This document shows positions 8,938 to 17,159 of a stretch of DNA of 64,000 nt, one piece after another (the stretch's first letter is position 1; the number at the start of each line of letters is the position of its first letter). The DNA comes from an uncultured Granulosicoccaceae bacterium (lineage in GTDB: Bacteria > Pseudomonadota > Gammaproteobacteria > Granulosicoccales > Granulosicoccaceae). Location of the stretch: assembly GCA_938003855.1 (NCBI GenBank), contig CALKXD010000144.1, positions 1 to 64,000 of the forward strand, in the 5' to 3' direction. The notes below the pieces were generated by a model that saw nothing but the letters and a program-made list of their open reading frames with translations, had not been told where the DNA came from and did no database searches. The translations under genes were made by a program, and so were the position numbers.

Positions 8938-9366
8938 ATGAAATACTTTGCGACATTACTGATCGGTTGTTTACTGGCCGGCCAATCGATTGCTGACGAC
9001 AGCGACCTCTTTGATATGGACGAGGAACTCGGCACGGCGCGGGCACTCATCCATGAAGAGCGCTATACCAGTGCGATCAACCGGCTGATCAGTATCGTGG
9101 TCAGCGATTCGGGCAGCGCCGATGCCTGGAACCTGCTTGGCTTTGCCTCCCGTAAGGATGGCAAGCTGCAGAAAGCCGCCGAGGCTTACGAGCAGGCGCT
9201 TGCAATCGATCCCGACCATAAGGGCGCGTTGGAGTATCAGGGCGAGCTGTTTGTGGCGCTGGGTGAGCGCGAGGCCGCTGAAGCGAATCTGGATAAGCTT
9301 ATTGCGCTTTGCCCCGACAGTTGTGAAGAGCTTGAAGATCTGGCCGACGCACTCGCTGATATGTAG
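8938..9366 (+). CDS. small exported tetratricopeptide-repeat protein
   Basis: 142 residues from ATG 8938, chosen because it starts a clean signal peptide (MKYFATLLIGCLLAGQSIA, predicted cleavage near residue 19) behind GGGAGC. Mature part: a degenerate TPR at about 28-60, a clear TPR at 61-94 (ADAWNLLGFASRKDGKLQKA, YEQALAIDPDH) and another at 95-126, then CPDSCEELEDLADALADM. Likely a periplasmic protein-interaction module; partner unknown. Its last 60 coding bases are copied four more times, decayed, in the following kilobase. Confidence 0.8.
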   Translation: MKYFATLLIGCLLAGQSIADDSDLFDMDEELGTARALIHEERYTSAINRLISIVVSDSGSADAWNLLGFASRKDGKLQKAAEAYEQALAIDPDHKGALEYQGELFVALGEREAAEANLDKLIALCPDSCEELEDLADALADM

Positions 9367-10415
9367 CAACCTGCTGCGATACTGTAGCGGTTTGATATTG
9401 GCCGTTGACCTTAAGCGCACTAGCGGTGATACACTGCTGGCAGGCGTTGTCATAGGCATTGATAAACTATGCACTGGACATACGGCGAGTGCTGGTGACT
9501 GACAGATGCAGGTTGGACAGGCAGGAGTCCTGCGCTTTGCCCCGACGGTTGTGACAAGGTTGAAGGTCTGGTAGACGTACTTGCTGATATTCAGCAGCCT
9601 GCCGCGCCATAGCCGTGGTTTGATATCGGCCGTTGATTAAGCCCGCGTGTGGTAATTCAACGCTTGCAGGAATCGATAAACACTATGCACGGGAATACGT
9701 GAGCACTGGAAGCCGGCGGATACACGTTCGATAGGTGGGCTGCCTGCGTTTTGTCCCGACCGCTGTGACGAGATTGAAGGTCTGGTCGACGTACTTGCTG
9801 ATAGTTAGCAGGCTGCCGCGCCATAGCCGTGTTTTGATATCGGCCGTTGACCTTAAGCCCGCGTGTGGTAACACACTATTGGCAGGCATAGGCATCGCTA
9901 AACTATGGGCAGACACACACGGCGAGTACTGGTGACTGTGGCAGATACGGGTGTGGTAGATGGGCTGTTTGCGTTTTGCCCCGGGGCTGACGAGGTAAAA
10001 GATCTGGTCGATACACTTGCTGCCAGGTAGCGGCCTGCCGTGCTACTGCTGTGTTTTATTATTGGCTGTTGAGTTTAAGCGGACTTGAAGTAATACTCTG
10101 CTGGCGGGCATCGATAAAATCTATACACAGGCTCAAACGGCGAGTGCCGGTGACTGGCGTGTTCAAGATCATTAACCGGGCCGCTTGTGCTTTACCCTGA
10201 CGGCTGTGGCGAGGTTGAGGATCCGGTTGATGCACTTGCTGATCGGTGGTGGTCTGTCACGCCACAGCCGTGTTTTTTTATCGGGCCTTGACCTCAAGTT
10301 AACTTGAGGTAATAAACTGCTGGCTGGTGTCGCTATTAACGACAGATAATTCTATGCACAGACAGACTTTGCGAGTATTGGTGACCGGCGGTACGGGTTC
10401 GATAGGCGGCGCGTT
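9303..10415 (+). repeat. decayed tandem array carrying the TPR-gene tail and epimerase-gene head
   Basis: Five units begin with variants of TGCGCTTTGCCCCGAC at 9303, 9531, 9745, 9970 and 10186 (spacings 228, 214, 225, 216). Each runs through a copy of the TPR C-terminal codons, a stop or its remnant, a spacer with TTTGATATCGGCCGTTGACC-like sequence, and a copy of the epimerase start (ACTATGCAC..ACGGCGAGTGCTGGTGACTG). The first unit begins in the intact TPR gene and the last ends in the intact epimerase gene. Translated tails remain similar: CPDSCEELEDLADALAD, CPDGCDKVEGLVDVLAD, CPDRCDEIEGLVDVLAD, then PGADEVKDLVDTLA and PDGCGEVEDPVDALAD. This explains the whole gap 9367-10353; no intact extra gene is present. 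Confidence 0.88.
10291..10310. promoter_or_regulatory. perfect 20-bp palindrome upstream of the epimerase-like gene
   Basis: ACCTCAAGTTAACTTGAGGT is a perfect dyad 43 bp before the start of the epimerase-like gene. The equivalent place in the four upstream array units holds degraded forms (for example CCTTAAGCGCACTAGCGG and GTTTAAGCGGACTTGAAG), so the dyad is best kept in the unit adjoining the functional gene. It could be an operator or a hairpin; no T-run follows, so a terminator is less likely. Confidence 0.45.
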
Positions 10416-11238
10416 GATACAGGTGCTGAGAGCGCGGGGTCACGACGTGACCTGTCTGGTGCGTTCGTCCGATACTGAGCGCACTTTAGGCAGTGCCGGG
10501 TTTAAAACGCTGCGTGGTGATATCACCACACCGGAGCGATGGATAGATGCGGTCACTGACTTTGATGCCGTGGTGCCGGTGGCGATCACCTGGGCAGACG
10601 ATATGGGTCTGGTCGATCACCATCTGACCACGTTGTTACTGGAGGCACTGGCGACACCGCTGGCGGAAAAATCCCTGATCTATACCAGCGGCTGCTGGGT
10701 CTATGGAGCGACCGGTAATCAGGTGGCGACTGAGACATCACCGCACGACACGGCATCGGAGTTTGCGTGGGGGTCGTCGTTGTCGCGGACCGTGCAGGGT
10801 GACAGTAACGTGCGCGGCATGGTGATTCTGCCAGCCATGGTCTATGAGCGGGACGGAGGCGTACTGGACTCGATGATCACGGATGCAACCGACTTGAAAA
10901 AGATCCGGCTGGTTGGTAGTGCTGCCACGCGCTGGCCAATGGTGCATCGGCTTGATCTGGCGGTGGTCTATGCGCTGATGCTTGAGCGTGGTCAGGCGGG
11001 TGCTGTCTATAATGCGGCGGCAACTGAAGGACTGGAGGTCGGAAAAATAGCCGCTGTGCTGTCGAGGCGATACGGCTTATCGCTGCCGCCGCAGGTGATA
11101 CCGGTCGAGGAGGCGGTGCGCGTTATGGGGTCGTGGGCGTCGGGCTACAGTATTGATCAGCAGATGAGTGGTGACAAAGCCATGCGTGACTTGGGCTGGT
11201 CGCCGGAGTTCACCGATGTGCTCGCTGAACTAGCGTAG
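10354..11238 (+). CDS. NAD(P)-dependent epimerase/dehydratase family protein (atypical SDR)
   Basis: 294 residues from ATG 10354. The Rossmann dinucleotide motif VLVTGGTGSIGGAL is at about residues 8-21, and LRGDITTPERW fits the adenine-binding region of extended/atypical SDRs. The YxxxK catalytic pair of true epimerases is not visible: after YTSGCWVYG the expected region reads FAWGSSLSRT. Function may therefore be a reductase or regulatory-type SDR rather than a GalE. Convergent with the galactoside operon. Its first 60 bases are present as decayed copies upstream. Confidence 0.75.
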   Translation: MHRQTLRVLVTGGTGSIGGALIQVLRARGHDVTCLVRSSDTERTLGSAGFKTLRGDITTPERWIDAVTDFDAVVPVAITWADDMGLVDHHLTTLLLEALATPLAEKSLIYTSGCWVYGATGNQVATETSPHDTASEFAWGSSLSRTVQGDSNVRGMVILPAMVYERDGGVLDSMITDATDLKKIRLVGSAATRWPMVHRLDLAVVYALMLERGQAGAVYNAAATEGLEVGKIAAVLSRRYGLSLPPQVIPVEEAVRVMGSWASGYSIDQQMSGDKAMRDLGWSPEFTDVLAELA

Positions 11239-11491
11239 GCTACGCCTGCATAATTCATAAGGCGAGTCAAAGCGTTGAATATATGACTCCCTGATTCGGG
11301 TGTGGTGCTCAATCGGGGTGCCGTGTAACTAAGCGCACTGTCTATTCGACCTCAGAGGCCAATATCGCGTCACATCCCGCCCGATCCCTTTCGGCACGTG
11401 GCGAGGCCACGCTTCTCAAGCGATAGGGCGACCTGTTTAGCGCTATTGGCTCTGAATGCCGAATCCTCATGAATAATACAGGCTAGCCTGC
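11235..11491. mobile_element. MITE-like structured repeat, copy 1
   Basis: Core 11253-11474 (222 bp) is bounded by ATTCATAAGG and CCTCATGAAT, inverted with one mismatch. Further complementary arms flank it: GTAGGCTACGCCTGCATA on the left and AATACAGGCTAGCCTGC on the right. Inside are two more hairpins, CCCTGATT/AATCGGGG (11289-11296 with 11311-11318) and CGTGGC-GAG-GCCACG (11397-11411). A 39-nt block at 11336-11374 is identical to copy 2. No transposase. The left arm begins at the stop codon of the epimerase-like gene; the element lies between that gene and the convergent last permease gene. Confidence 0.8.
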
Positions 11492-11500
11492 ATTGGTTAG

Positions 11501-12352
11501 TTAGCCTTTGGTCGCACCGAGGGTTAGACCGGCTATAAAGTGCTTCTGCATGGCAAAAAACATCAGTACCGGGGGGACGGCCGCCAACAGCGATGCAGCG
11601 GAGACCAGATGCCATTGCTGCACAAACTCACCATTGAGGGTGCGCACGCCAACGGTAATTGGCAGGCTGGCGGAATCCTGTATCAGAACGGTGGCCCAGA
11701 AAAAGTCGTTCCAGATAAATGTGAAAATCAGCACGCACAGTGCGGCGATGGCGGGCTTCACCAGTGGCAGCACCAGGTACCAGAATATTTTAAATTCGTC
11801 GACGCCTTCGAGTCGTGCCGATTCGATCAGCTCAAACGGCAGCGCCTTCATAAAGTTGCGCATAAACAGTGTGCAAAAGCCGGTTTGAAATGCGGCGTGA
11901 AACATCACAAGTCCCGGGACGGTGTTGATGATCTCGAGGCGGTTCGACATATCGACCACCGGCAGCATCAGAATTTGAAAGGGCACAAAGTTACCGGCGA
12001 CAAACAGAAAAAATAACGGCAGTGCCCATTTAAACCGGTAAATGGCCAGCGCGTAGCCTGTCAGGCAGGCCAGTGCCACGCTCATGATCATGGTGGGTAT
12101 GGCGATAAGCAGGGTGTTGGCCAGGTACTTGAGGGCGTCTGTTTTGGCGAATACTTCGCCGTAGTTCTGCAGTAACTGAAATGAGCTGGGGAGACCGAAC
12201 ACATTGCCAATGGCAATATCTGAGGCGGGCCGGATAGAGGTCATGAAGATGGCCAGCAGCGGTAGCAGCCACAGGAAAAGCGCTATCGGCAGCGACAGCT
12301 TATAGGCCAGCCGGGTTCCGCTGCTTCGTTTTTCGACGGGATTTGGAAACAT
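11501..12352 (-). CDS. CUT1 sugar ABC transporter permease (MalG-like)
   Basis: 283-residue inner-membrane protein with six predicted helices. The EAA loop that docks on the ATPase reads ESARLEGVDEFKIFWYLVLPLVKPA, and the protein ends GLTLGATKG, a typical MalG-type C-terminus. ATG follows directly on the TAG of the preceding permease gene, whose last codons carry AGGAGGG as the ribosome binding site, so the pair is translationally coupled. With the upstream permease it forms the channel for galactosides imported by this operon (inferred from neighbours). Confidence 0.9.
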   Translation of the reverse strand: MFPNPVEKRSSGTRLAYKLSLPIALFLWLLPLLAIFMTSIRPASDIAIGNVFGLPSSFQLLQNYGEVFAKTDALKYLANTLLIAIPTMIMSVALACLTGYALAIYRFKWALPLFFLFVAGNFVPFQILMLPVVDMSNRLEIINTVPGLVMFHAAFQTGFCTLFMRNFMKALPFELIESARLEGVDEFKIFWYLVLPLVKPAIAALCVLIFTFIWNDFFWATVLIQDSASLPITVGVRTLNGEFVQQWHLVSAASLLAAVPPVLMFFAMQKHFIAGLTLGATKG

Positions 12353-13543
12353 CTAGTTACCCTCCTTCTCGTCCTGATACATCCGCCACAGAAAGTAGCT
12401 GATGTAGACCAGCATGATAAAAAACAGCACCGTGGCAATGGCAGAGCCATAGCCGTAACGACCGACACCTTCACCGACGGCCTGGTCGTACATGTAATAA
12501 GCCAGCACATTGCTTGAACCAAACGGGCCGCCCTGAGTCATGGTGGCGATCATGTCGAAGGAGCGTAGTGCGCCGATTACGGTAACCACGATAGCGATAA
12601 ACGTTGCGGGTTTCAGTTGCGGCAGTACTACGTGCCAGAGCATTTTCCAGCCTTTGGCACCGTCCAGACGACCGGCTTCAATCTGATCTGAGGAGACGTT
12701 GTTAAGGCCGGTGAGATATAGAATCATGCAATAGGCAATTTGCGGCCACAGACCGGCGGCAATGATGCCATAGGTGGCCATGGTTTCATCGCCGAGGATC
12801 GACGGCGGGTCGACCGAGCACACGCGGGTCAGGTTGCCGACAATATTGAGTTTGGTGTCACAGTAAAACCAGCCCCAGATTTTACTCAGCAGGCCGAATT
12901 CGGGATTGTAGGTCCAGGTGAATATGAGCCCGACTACCACTTGCGAGATCACGAACGGAAAGAAAAACAGCGATTTATAAATGCGTATGCCGGTGACGGT
13001 CTGATTTAAAAACAGTGCGATAAACAGTCCCGCGGGAACCGCCAGCATAAACAACACCAGCCATAGCAGGTTGTTTTTCAGCGAGGTGTAGAAGTTGGGA
13101 TCGTCAAGTAGCAGGCGGTAGTTATGCAGCCCGACCCACTCACCGGTCCAGATGCCGTTGATGTCGTAGAGTCCGTCCCATCGGGTAAAAGAATAGGAAA
13201 TAGACTGGAAGATGGGGACGATCACGTAAACCAGAAAAAACACCAGGCCCACAGCCAGAAAAAGCCACGGCGCGACAGCAACCTTGTTGCGCTTATAGTA
13301 GGAGAGGCCGGTGACCAGAAAAAACGCTGCGACCAAAGCGGTGATCAAAACGCCCATGCGCGCCAGAAAGGTAGGCACACGTGCTTCGATTTGACGACTA
13401 AGGCCGAACAGCTCCTGGATCATCGAGGTGCTGATAACAAACAGCAGGAGCACAACGCAGATGGCTAGAATGATTCCGGCAATGCTGACGCGTGTGGTGG
13501 AGGTTGCAAAGCGATCCGTCGAGTTGACACTGGGGGTTGTCAT
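12353..13543 (-). CDS. CUT1 sugar ABC transporter permease (MalF-like)
   Basis: 396 residues, longer than a minimal CUT1 permease because of two extra N-terminal helices (about residues 18-40 and 50-68) before the six-helix core. The EAA loop reads EAGRLDGAKGWKMLWHVVLPQLKPA. Pairs with the adjacent MalG-like protein. It is separated from the binding-protein gene by a spacer filled with the MITE-like repeat copy 2, which may lower permease relative to binding-protein expression. Confidence 0.9.
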   Translation of the reverse strand: MTTPSVNSTDRFATSTTRVSIAGIILAICVVLLLFVISTSMIQELFGLSRQIEARVPTFLARMGVLITALVAAFFLVTGLSYYKRNKVAVAPWLFLAVGLVFFLVYVIVPIFQSISYSFTRWDGLYDINGIWTGEWVGLHNYRLLLDDPNFYTSLKNNLLWLVLFMLAVPAGLFIALFLNQTVTGIRIYKSLFFFPFVISQVVVGLIFTWTYNPEFGLLSKIWGWFYCDTKLNIVGNLTRVCSVDPPSILGDETMATYGIIAAGLWPQIAYCMILYLTGLNNVSSDQIEAGRLDGAKGWKMLWHVVLPQLKPATFIAIVVTVIGALRSFDMIATMTQGGPFGSSNVLAYYMYDQAVGEGVGRYGYGSAIATVLFFIMLVYISYFLWRMYQDEKEGN

Positions 13544-13634
13544 GAGGCTCTCCGATGCCAGCTGGCTAAATAGCGATAATGAAACGTACCGGGAATACAG
13601 CGACCGTTGCAGCAGTATGCAAGGGCTAAAGAAG

Positions 13635-13900
13635 AACCGGCTACTCTAGCCTACACTATTCATAAGGCGACAAGATGAAATGACAGTATGGCTCCGCCTA
13701 TTGAGTTTGTTACTCAACAAGAGTGCCGTACAACTAAACACACTGTCTATTCGACCTCAGAGGCCAATATCGCGTCACAAATGGTTCGATCTCTCTCGTC
13801 ACGTGGCGGACCACGCTTCTCGAGCGATAGAGCGACCTGTTTAGCGCTATTGACCCTGAATGCCGAATCCTCATGAATAATGTTGACCGGGTAGCCGGTT
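13635..13900. mobile_element. MITE-like structured repeat, copy 2, inside the galactoside operon
   Basis: Core 13658-13878 (221 bp) bounded by ATTCATAAGG and CCTCATGAAT. Outer arms 13635-13657 and 13879-13900 are complementary (AACCGGCTAC against GTAGCCGGTT) but differ in sequence from the arms of copy 1. Inside, TTGAGT-TTGTT-ACTCAA (13701-13717) and CGTGG/CCACG (13802-13815) occupy the positions of the two hairpins of copy 1. It fills most of the 366-bp spacer between the binding-protein and first permease genes; the remaining bases hold the ribosome-binding region of the permease gene. Confidence 0.8.
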
Positions 13901-13909
13901 GCGGGCGTC

Positions 13910-15151
13910 TTACTTGTAGACTTCTGCCTGAACTTTATCGAGGTTCTCGAGAACTTCGTCCAGAGTAGATGGATCCAGCATGAAGCGCTGGAAGCCTTCC
14001 ATACCCGCTTTTGCCATAGCAGCAGGGGCATCACGGTCATAGAACTGCGCCAGACCGGCAGCCGTTGACAGTGTTGCCATGCCTTCAACGATGAACTTGT
14101 CGTCTTTGTTGATTTCGGCGGCAGAGTTAGGTGGCAGCTGGCCGATGGTTTTATTCCACTCGCCCTGGATTTCAGGGGTAGCGATGAACGACAGGAACTT
14201 CTTGGCGTTGTCGACGTTTTTCGCGTTGGCAGGAATAAAGAACGCATCTGCCGGTGCTTCTTCTGCGCGTGGCAGACCGGCAGTGATTTCAGGGAACTGG
14301 AAGAAATCAATTTGCTCGTCGGTCAGGCCGGCATCTTTATATTGGCCGACAGAGAAGTTGCCCATCACGTACATCGCAGCATCACCTTTAGCGAATGGCG
14401 AGATTGCATCCTGCCAGGACATAGTGGCGTGCGTCTTAACGAATGTGCAGCGATCCAGCATTTCTTCCCACTTGGCGAAAGTGCCGCGAATGCGATCGTC
14501 GGTGTATTTGATTTTACCGGCGGTCAGATCGTTGTGAACGTCGTAGCCATTGGTACGCAGGTTGAGGTAGTCGAAGACACCCGCCGCAGTCCACAGGTAT
14601 TTAGTACCAATGGTGAACGGTGTAACGCCGGCTTCTTTCAGTGCATCGCAGTTGCCGAGCAGTTCGTCCCATGTTTTGGGCTCGCTCAGGCTGAGCTTGT
14701 CGTAGATGTCTTTGCGGTAGTAGACGCCCCACTGGTAGTAGGAATAGGGAACACCCCATTGCTTGCCGTCGCGTGACATGGTTGGCTTGATCGCGTTGAA
14801 TTTGTCAGCCAGGTTTGGATCGGAGGCCCACAGATCAGAGATATCCATAAACAGACCCGCGTCGACGAAAGGACCCATGCGGTTGCCCGGGTACCAGGTG
14901 ATTACGTCCGGTGCATCGTTTTGCAGTGCGTTGCGGATGGTGTTTTTGTGTGCTTCGCGGTCACCGTTGTTGGCGGTAACGTTGATGTCGGGGTTGGCTG
15001 CTTTGAATGCTTCAACGGCGGCGTCAAATGCGGCTTTTTTGTCGGGGTTCAAGTCATCGAAGGTAACCACCAGATCACTGGCCATGGCACCGTGTGAAAA
15101 GACTGCCGCGAGTGCGGCAGCAATACTGAGTTTTTTGATGTTTTGGAACAT
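13910..15151 (-). CDS. extracellular solute-binding protein of a CUT1 sugar ABC transporter
   Basis: 413 residues with a Sec signal peptide (MFQNIKKLSIAAALAAVFSHGAMA, cleavage near residue 24) and a family-1 binding-protein fold: DLVVTFDDLNPDKKAAFDAA at the mature N-terminus, the hinge-region SYYQWGVYYRKDIYDK, and FAKGDAAMYVMGNF. Acts in the periplasm to deliver sugar to the MalFG-like pair. Neighbouring alpha- and beta-galactosidase genes suggest galactosides such as raffinose, melibiose or galacto-oligosaccharides as ligand; this is inference. Confidence 0.9.
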   Translation of the reverse strand: MFQNIKKLSIAAALAAVFSHGAMASDLVVTFDDLNPDKKAAFDAAVEAFKAANPDINVTANNGDREAHKNTIRNALQNDAPDVITWYPGNRMGPFVDAGLFMDISDLWASDPNLADKFNAIKPTMSRDGKQWGVPYSYYQWGVYYRKDIYDKLSLSEPKTWDELLGNCDALKEAGVTPFTIGTKYLWTAAGVFDYLNLRTNGYDVHNDLTAGKIKYTDDRIRGTFAKWEEMLDRCTFVKTHATMSWQDAISPFAKGDAAMYVMGNFSVGQYKDAGLTDEQIDFFQFPEITAGLPRAEEAPADAFFIPANAKNVDNAKKFLSFIATPEIQGEWNKTIGQLPPNSAAEINKDDKFIVEGMATLSTAAGLAQFYDRDAPAAMAKAGMEGFQRFMLDPSTLDEVLENLDKVQAEVYK

Positions 15152-15215
15152 GTAGCCTCCGTTAGATTAATGCACGATACAGAGTGAGGTGCCGGTTAGA
15201 TTCAGTGGCGGGCGA

Positions 15216-17159
15216 TCAGTCGGCTTGATGCTGCCACACTGCAACTTCTGCAGGGTGAAGCACACAGTTGCCGACAAGATAGCGGTTGCCGGAATCAAGG
15301 TGAGCTACCTCAGGTCCGTAGTTAAATGCGAAATACAGCGAGCCACGTTGTCGAATCCGTAGGCCGGTGCTGCAAGCCGTTGTCTCGATTCCGGCATCCT
15401 GCAGGCGCTCTCGGAAAAAGCGTTGCAGGGAGTCGGTGTCGAGGCAGCAGTTAAGGTAATGACAGTCGCCTGAGCGGTAGTAAAAACCCCAATCGTCGGT
15501 AAATTTTCCCACAGGTAGCAAATCGGTGCTGACCTTTTCGCGCCAACGAATGGCGCAAAAACCGTCATCGGATTGCAAATTGGCGAAATCGGGCAGTGAT
15601 TCGACCCGGGTGACGCGCAGTGGTATCAGTTTCTGCAGTGCTCCGGGTGGCAGGTCGGGGGGTATCTGGTACTCGTCGGTCTTGCTGCCGCAGCGCGGTC
15701 CGATAACCAGGTGACCATCAAAGTGCTGAAGGTGCGTGACCAGTGAATCGGGCACTGCCATGCTGTTTGCCAGTAAAACCAGCTGGTAGGGCTGCAGGGT
15801 TGCGTCGTTTATCTGATGCGGGAACAGGATATCGACATTGACACCGCTGCGCCGAATCGCCGTGTATTGCTGTAATACCCACTCCAGTGGACCGTAGTTC
15901 TGCCCCTGTGGCTGAATGCGCAGCATTTGATCAGCGGCATAGTCGAAGATCAGCGCGACCGGTGCCGGTTCAACGTTGCTGTGCTCGACGGTGGCAAGCT
16001 CTGATGTCAGTTGTCTGATTTCATCGCAGGCGGAGTCTTCACTGCCATCGGGCAACAGCAGGCCGGTGTGCATCTGCTCCTGCGCGAATGGTGCCTGCCG
16101 CCAACGAAACCACGACATCACCTCGGCGCCGTGGGCAAACGCTTCCCAGGCCCACAGTCGTACCATACCGTCGAGCGGTGATGGATTGTGCGGCGCCCAG
16201 TTAACCGGTCCGGGCTGCTGCTCGATCACCCACCAGCGTCCCCGGCCCAGTGACCGGTAGAGATCGTGGTGAAAGGCGGATGAGTCGGGGTGGCCGGTGC
16301 GAAACCATTTTTGCTGATCATCAAGGTCTGCACTGTCGCGGTCGAGAAAACCCAGCGGGTAGTTGTCCCAGGTGGCGATATCCAGATCAGCGGCGGTGGT
16401 GGTGTGATCGAACTCGGTGAAGTTGCCCATGTAGTTGTGCAATATATCCCGCCCCGGAGACAGCCTGCGCAGGAGGTCAACCTGCAGGCGGTTAAACGAT
16501 GCCACCTGATCTGACGAGAACCGCCAGAACGCCAGCCGGTGGGCCGGGTTTAACTCGGTGACAGCACCGCACGGCAGCGGGATCTGATCGAAGCCGGTGT
16601 ACTCCATGCTCCAGAATACATTGCCCCAGGCGCGGTTCAGGTTGTCTATTGTGTCGTAGCGTTGCTGACACCAGAGCCGGAACGCCTGCAGTGCATCTTG
16701 TGAGTAACTGACAATAGTGCTGTGGCAGCCGTATTCGTTGTCGGTTTGCCAGGTGCTGATACCCGGGTGCTGACCGAATTCACGCGCGACCGCCTCGACG
16801 ATACGTGCGCACTCCTGACGGTAGAGTGTCGATGAAAAGCAGTAGTGTCTGCGAGACCCGAAGCCGCGCGTTTGACCGTTCTCATCCACCGCAAGTATTG
16901 ACGGGTGCTGGTCGATCAGCCATTTCGGTGGCGTGGCGGTAGGCGTGCCAAGCACCAGCTCCAGGCCTTCGGCATGCAGAGTGTCTATAGCCCGATGCAG
17001 CCAGTCGAAGTGAAACTCACCACGTGCGGGCTCCAGACGGCTCCAGGCGAACTCGGCTATTCGAACGACTTCTATACCAAGCGCTTTCATGCGCCGTGCA
17101 TCATCGGCCCAGTTTTGTTCGGGCCAGTGTTCAGGGTAATAACAAACGCCCAGTTTCAT
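15216..17159 (-). CDS. beta-galactosidase, glycoside hydrolase family 42
   Basis: 647-residue GH42 enzyme without signal peptide, hence cytoplasmic. MKLGVCYYPEHWPEQNWADDA is the canonical start; the acid/base is E142 in WQTDNEYGCH and the nucleophile E313 in WWVIEQQPG. Retaining hydrolysis of beta-galactosides imported by the operon's transporter, releasing galactose for galK/galT. Its start codon overlaps the galT stop by 4 bp, so the two are coupled. Length agrees with family norm: barrel, trimerisation domain and a short C-terminal beta domain. Confidence 0.95.
   Translation of the reverse strand: MKLGVCYYPEHWPEQNWADDARRMKALGIEVVRIAEFAWSRLEPARGEFHFDWLHRAIDTLHAEGLELVLGTPTATPPKWLIDQHPSILAVDENGQTRGFGSRRHYCFSSTLYRQECARIVEAVAREFGQHPGISTWQTDNEYGCHSTIVSYSQDALQAFRLWCQQRYDTIDNLNRAWGNVFWSMEYTGFDQIPLPCGAVTELNPAHRLAFWRFSSDQVASFNRLQVDLLRRLSPGRDILHNYMGNFTEFDHTTTAADLDIATWDNYPLGFLDRDSADLDDQQKWFRTGHPDSSAFHHDLYRSLGRGRWWVIEQQPGPVNWAPHNPSPLDGMVRLWAWEAFAHGAEVMSWFRWRQAPFAQEQMHTGLLLPDGSEDSACDEIRQLTSELATVEHSNVEPAPVALIFDYAADQMLRIQPQGQNYGPLEWVLQQYTAIRRSGVNVDILFPHQINDATLQPYQLVLLANSMAVPDSLVTHLQHFDGHLVIGPRCGSKTDEYQIPPDLPPGALQKLIPLRVTRVESLPDFANLQSDDGFCAIRWREKVSTDLLPVGKFTDDWGFYYRSGDCHYLNCCLDTDSLQRFFRERLQDAGIETTACSTGLRIRQRGSLYFAFNYGPEVAHLDSGNRYLVGNCVLHPAEVAVWQHQAD

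Noticed and set aside
9367..10353. Additional small genes within the TPR-epimerase gap
   Set aside because: Open frames there are fragments of the decayed tandem units with stops and indels; none is intact.
10354..11238. UDP-galactose 4-epimerase for the neighbouring galactoside island
   Set aside because: The YxxxK catalytic pair is not visible and the gene is convergent with, not part of, the operon; kept as an atypical SDR.
11370..13885. Minus-strand peptides IIHEDSAFRxNSAKQVALSLEKRG in both MITE-like copies
   Set aside because: They are translations of the repeat; flanking sequence diverges and frames are not maintained beyond the shared block, while hairpin structure is maintained.
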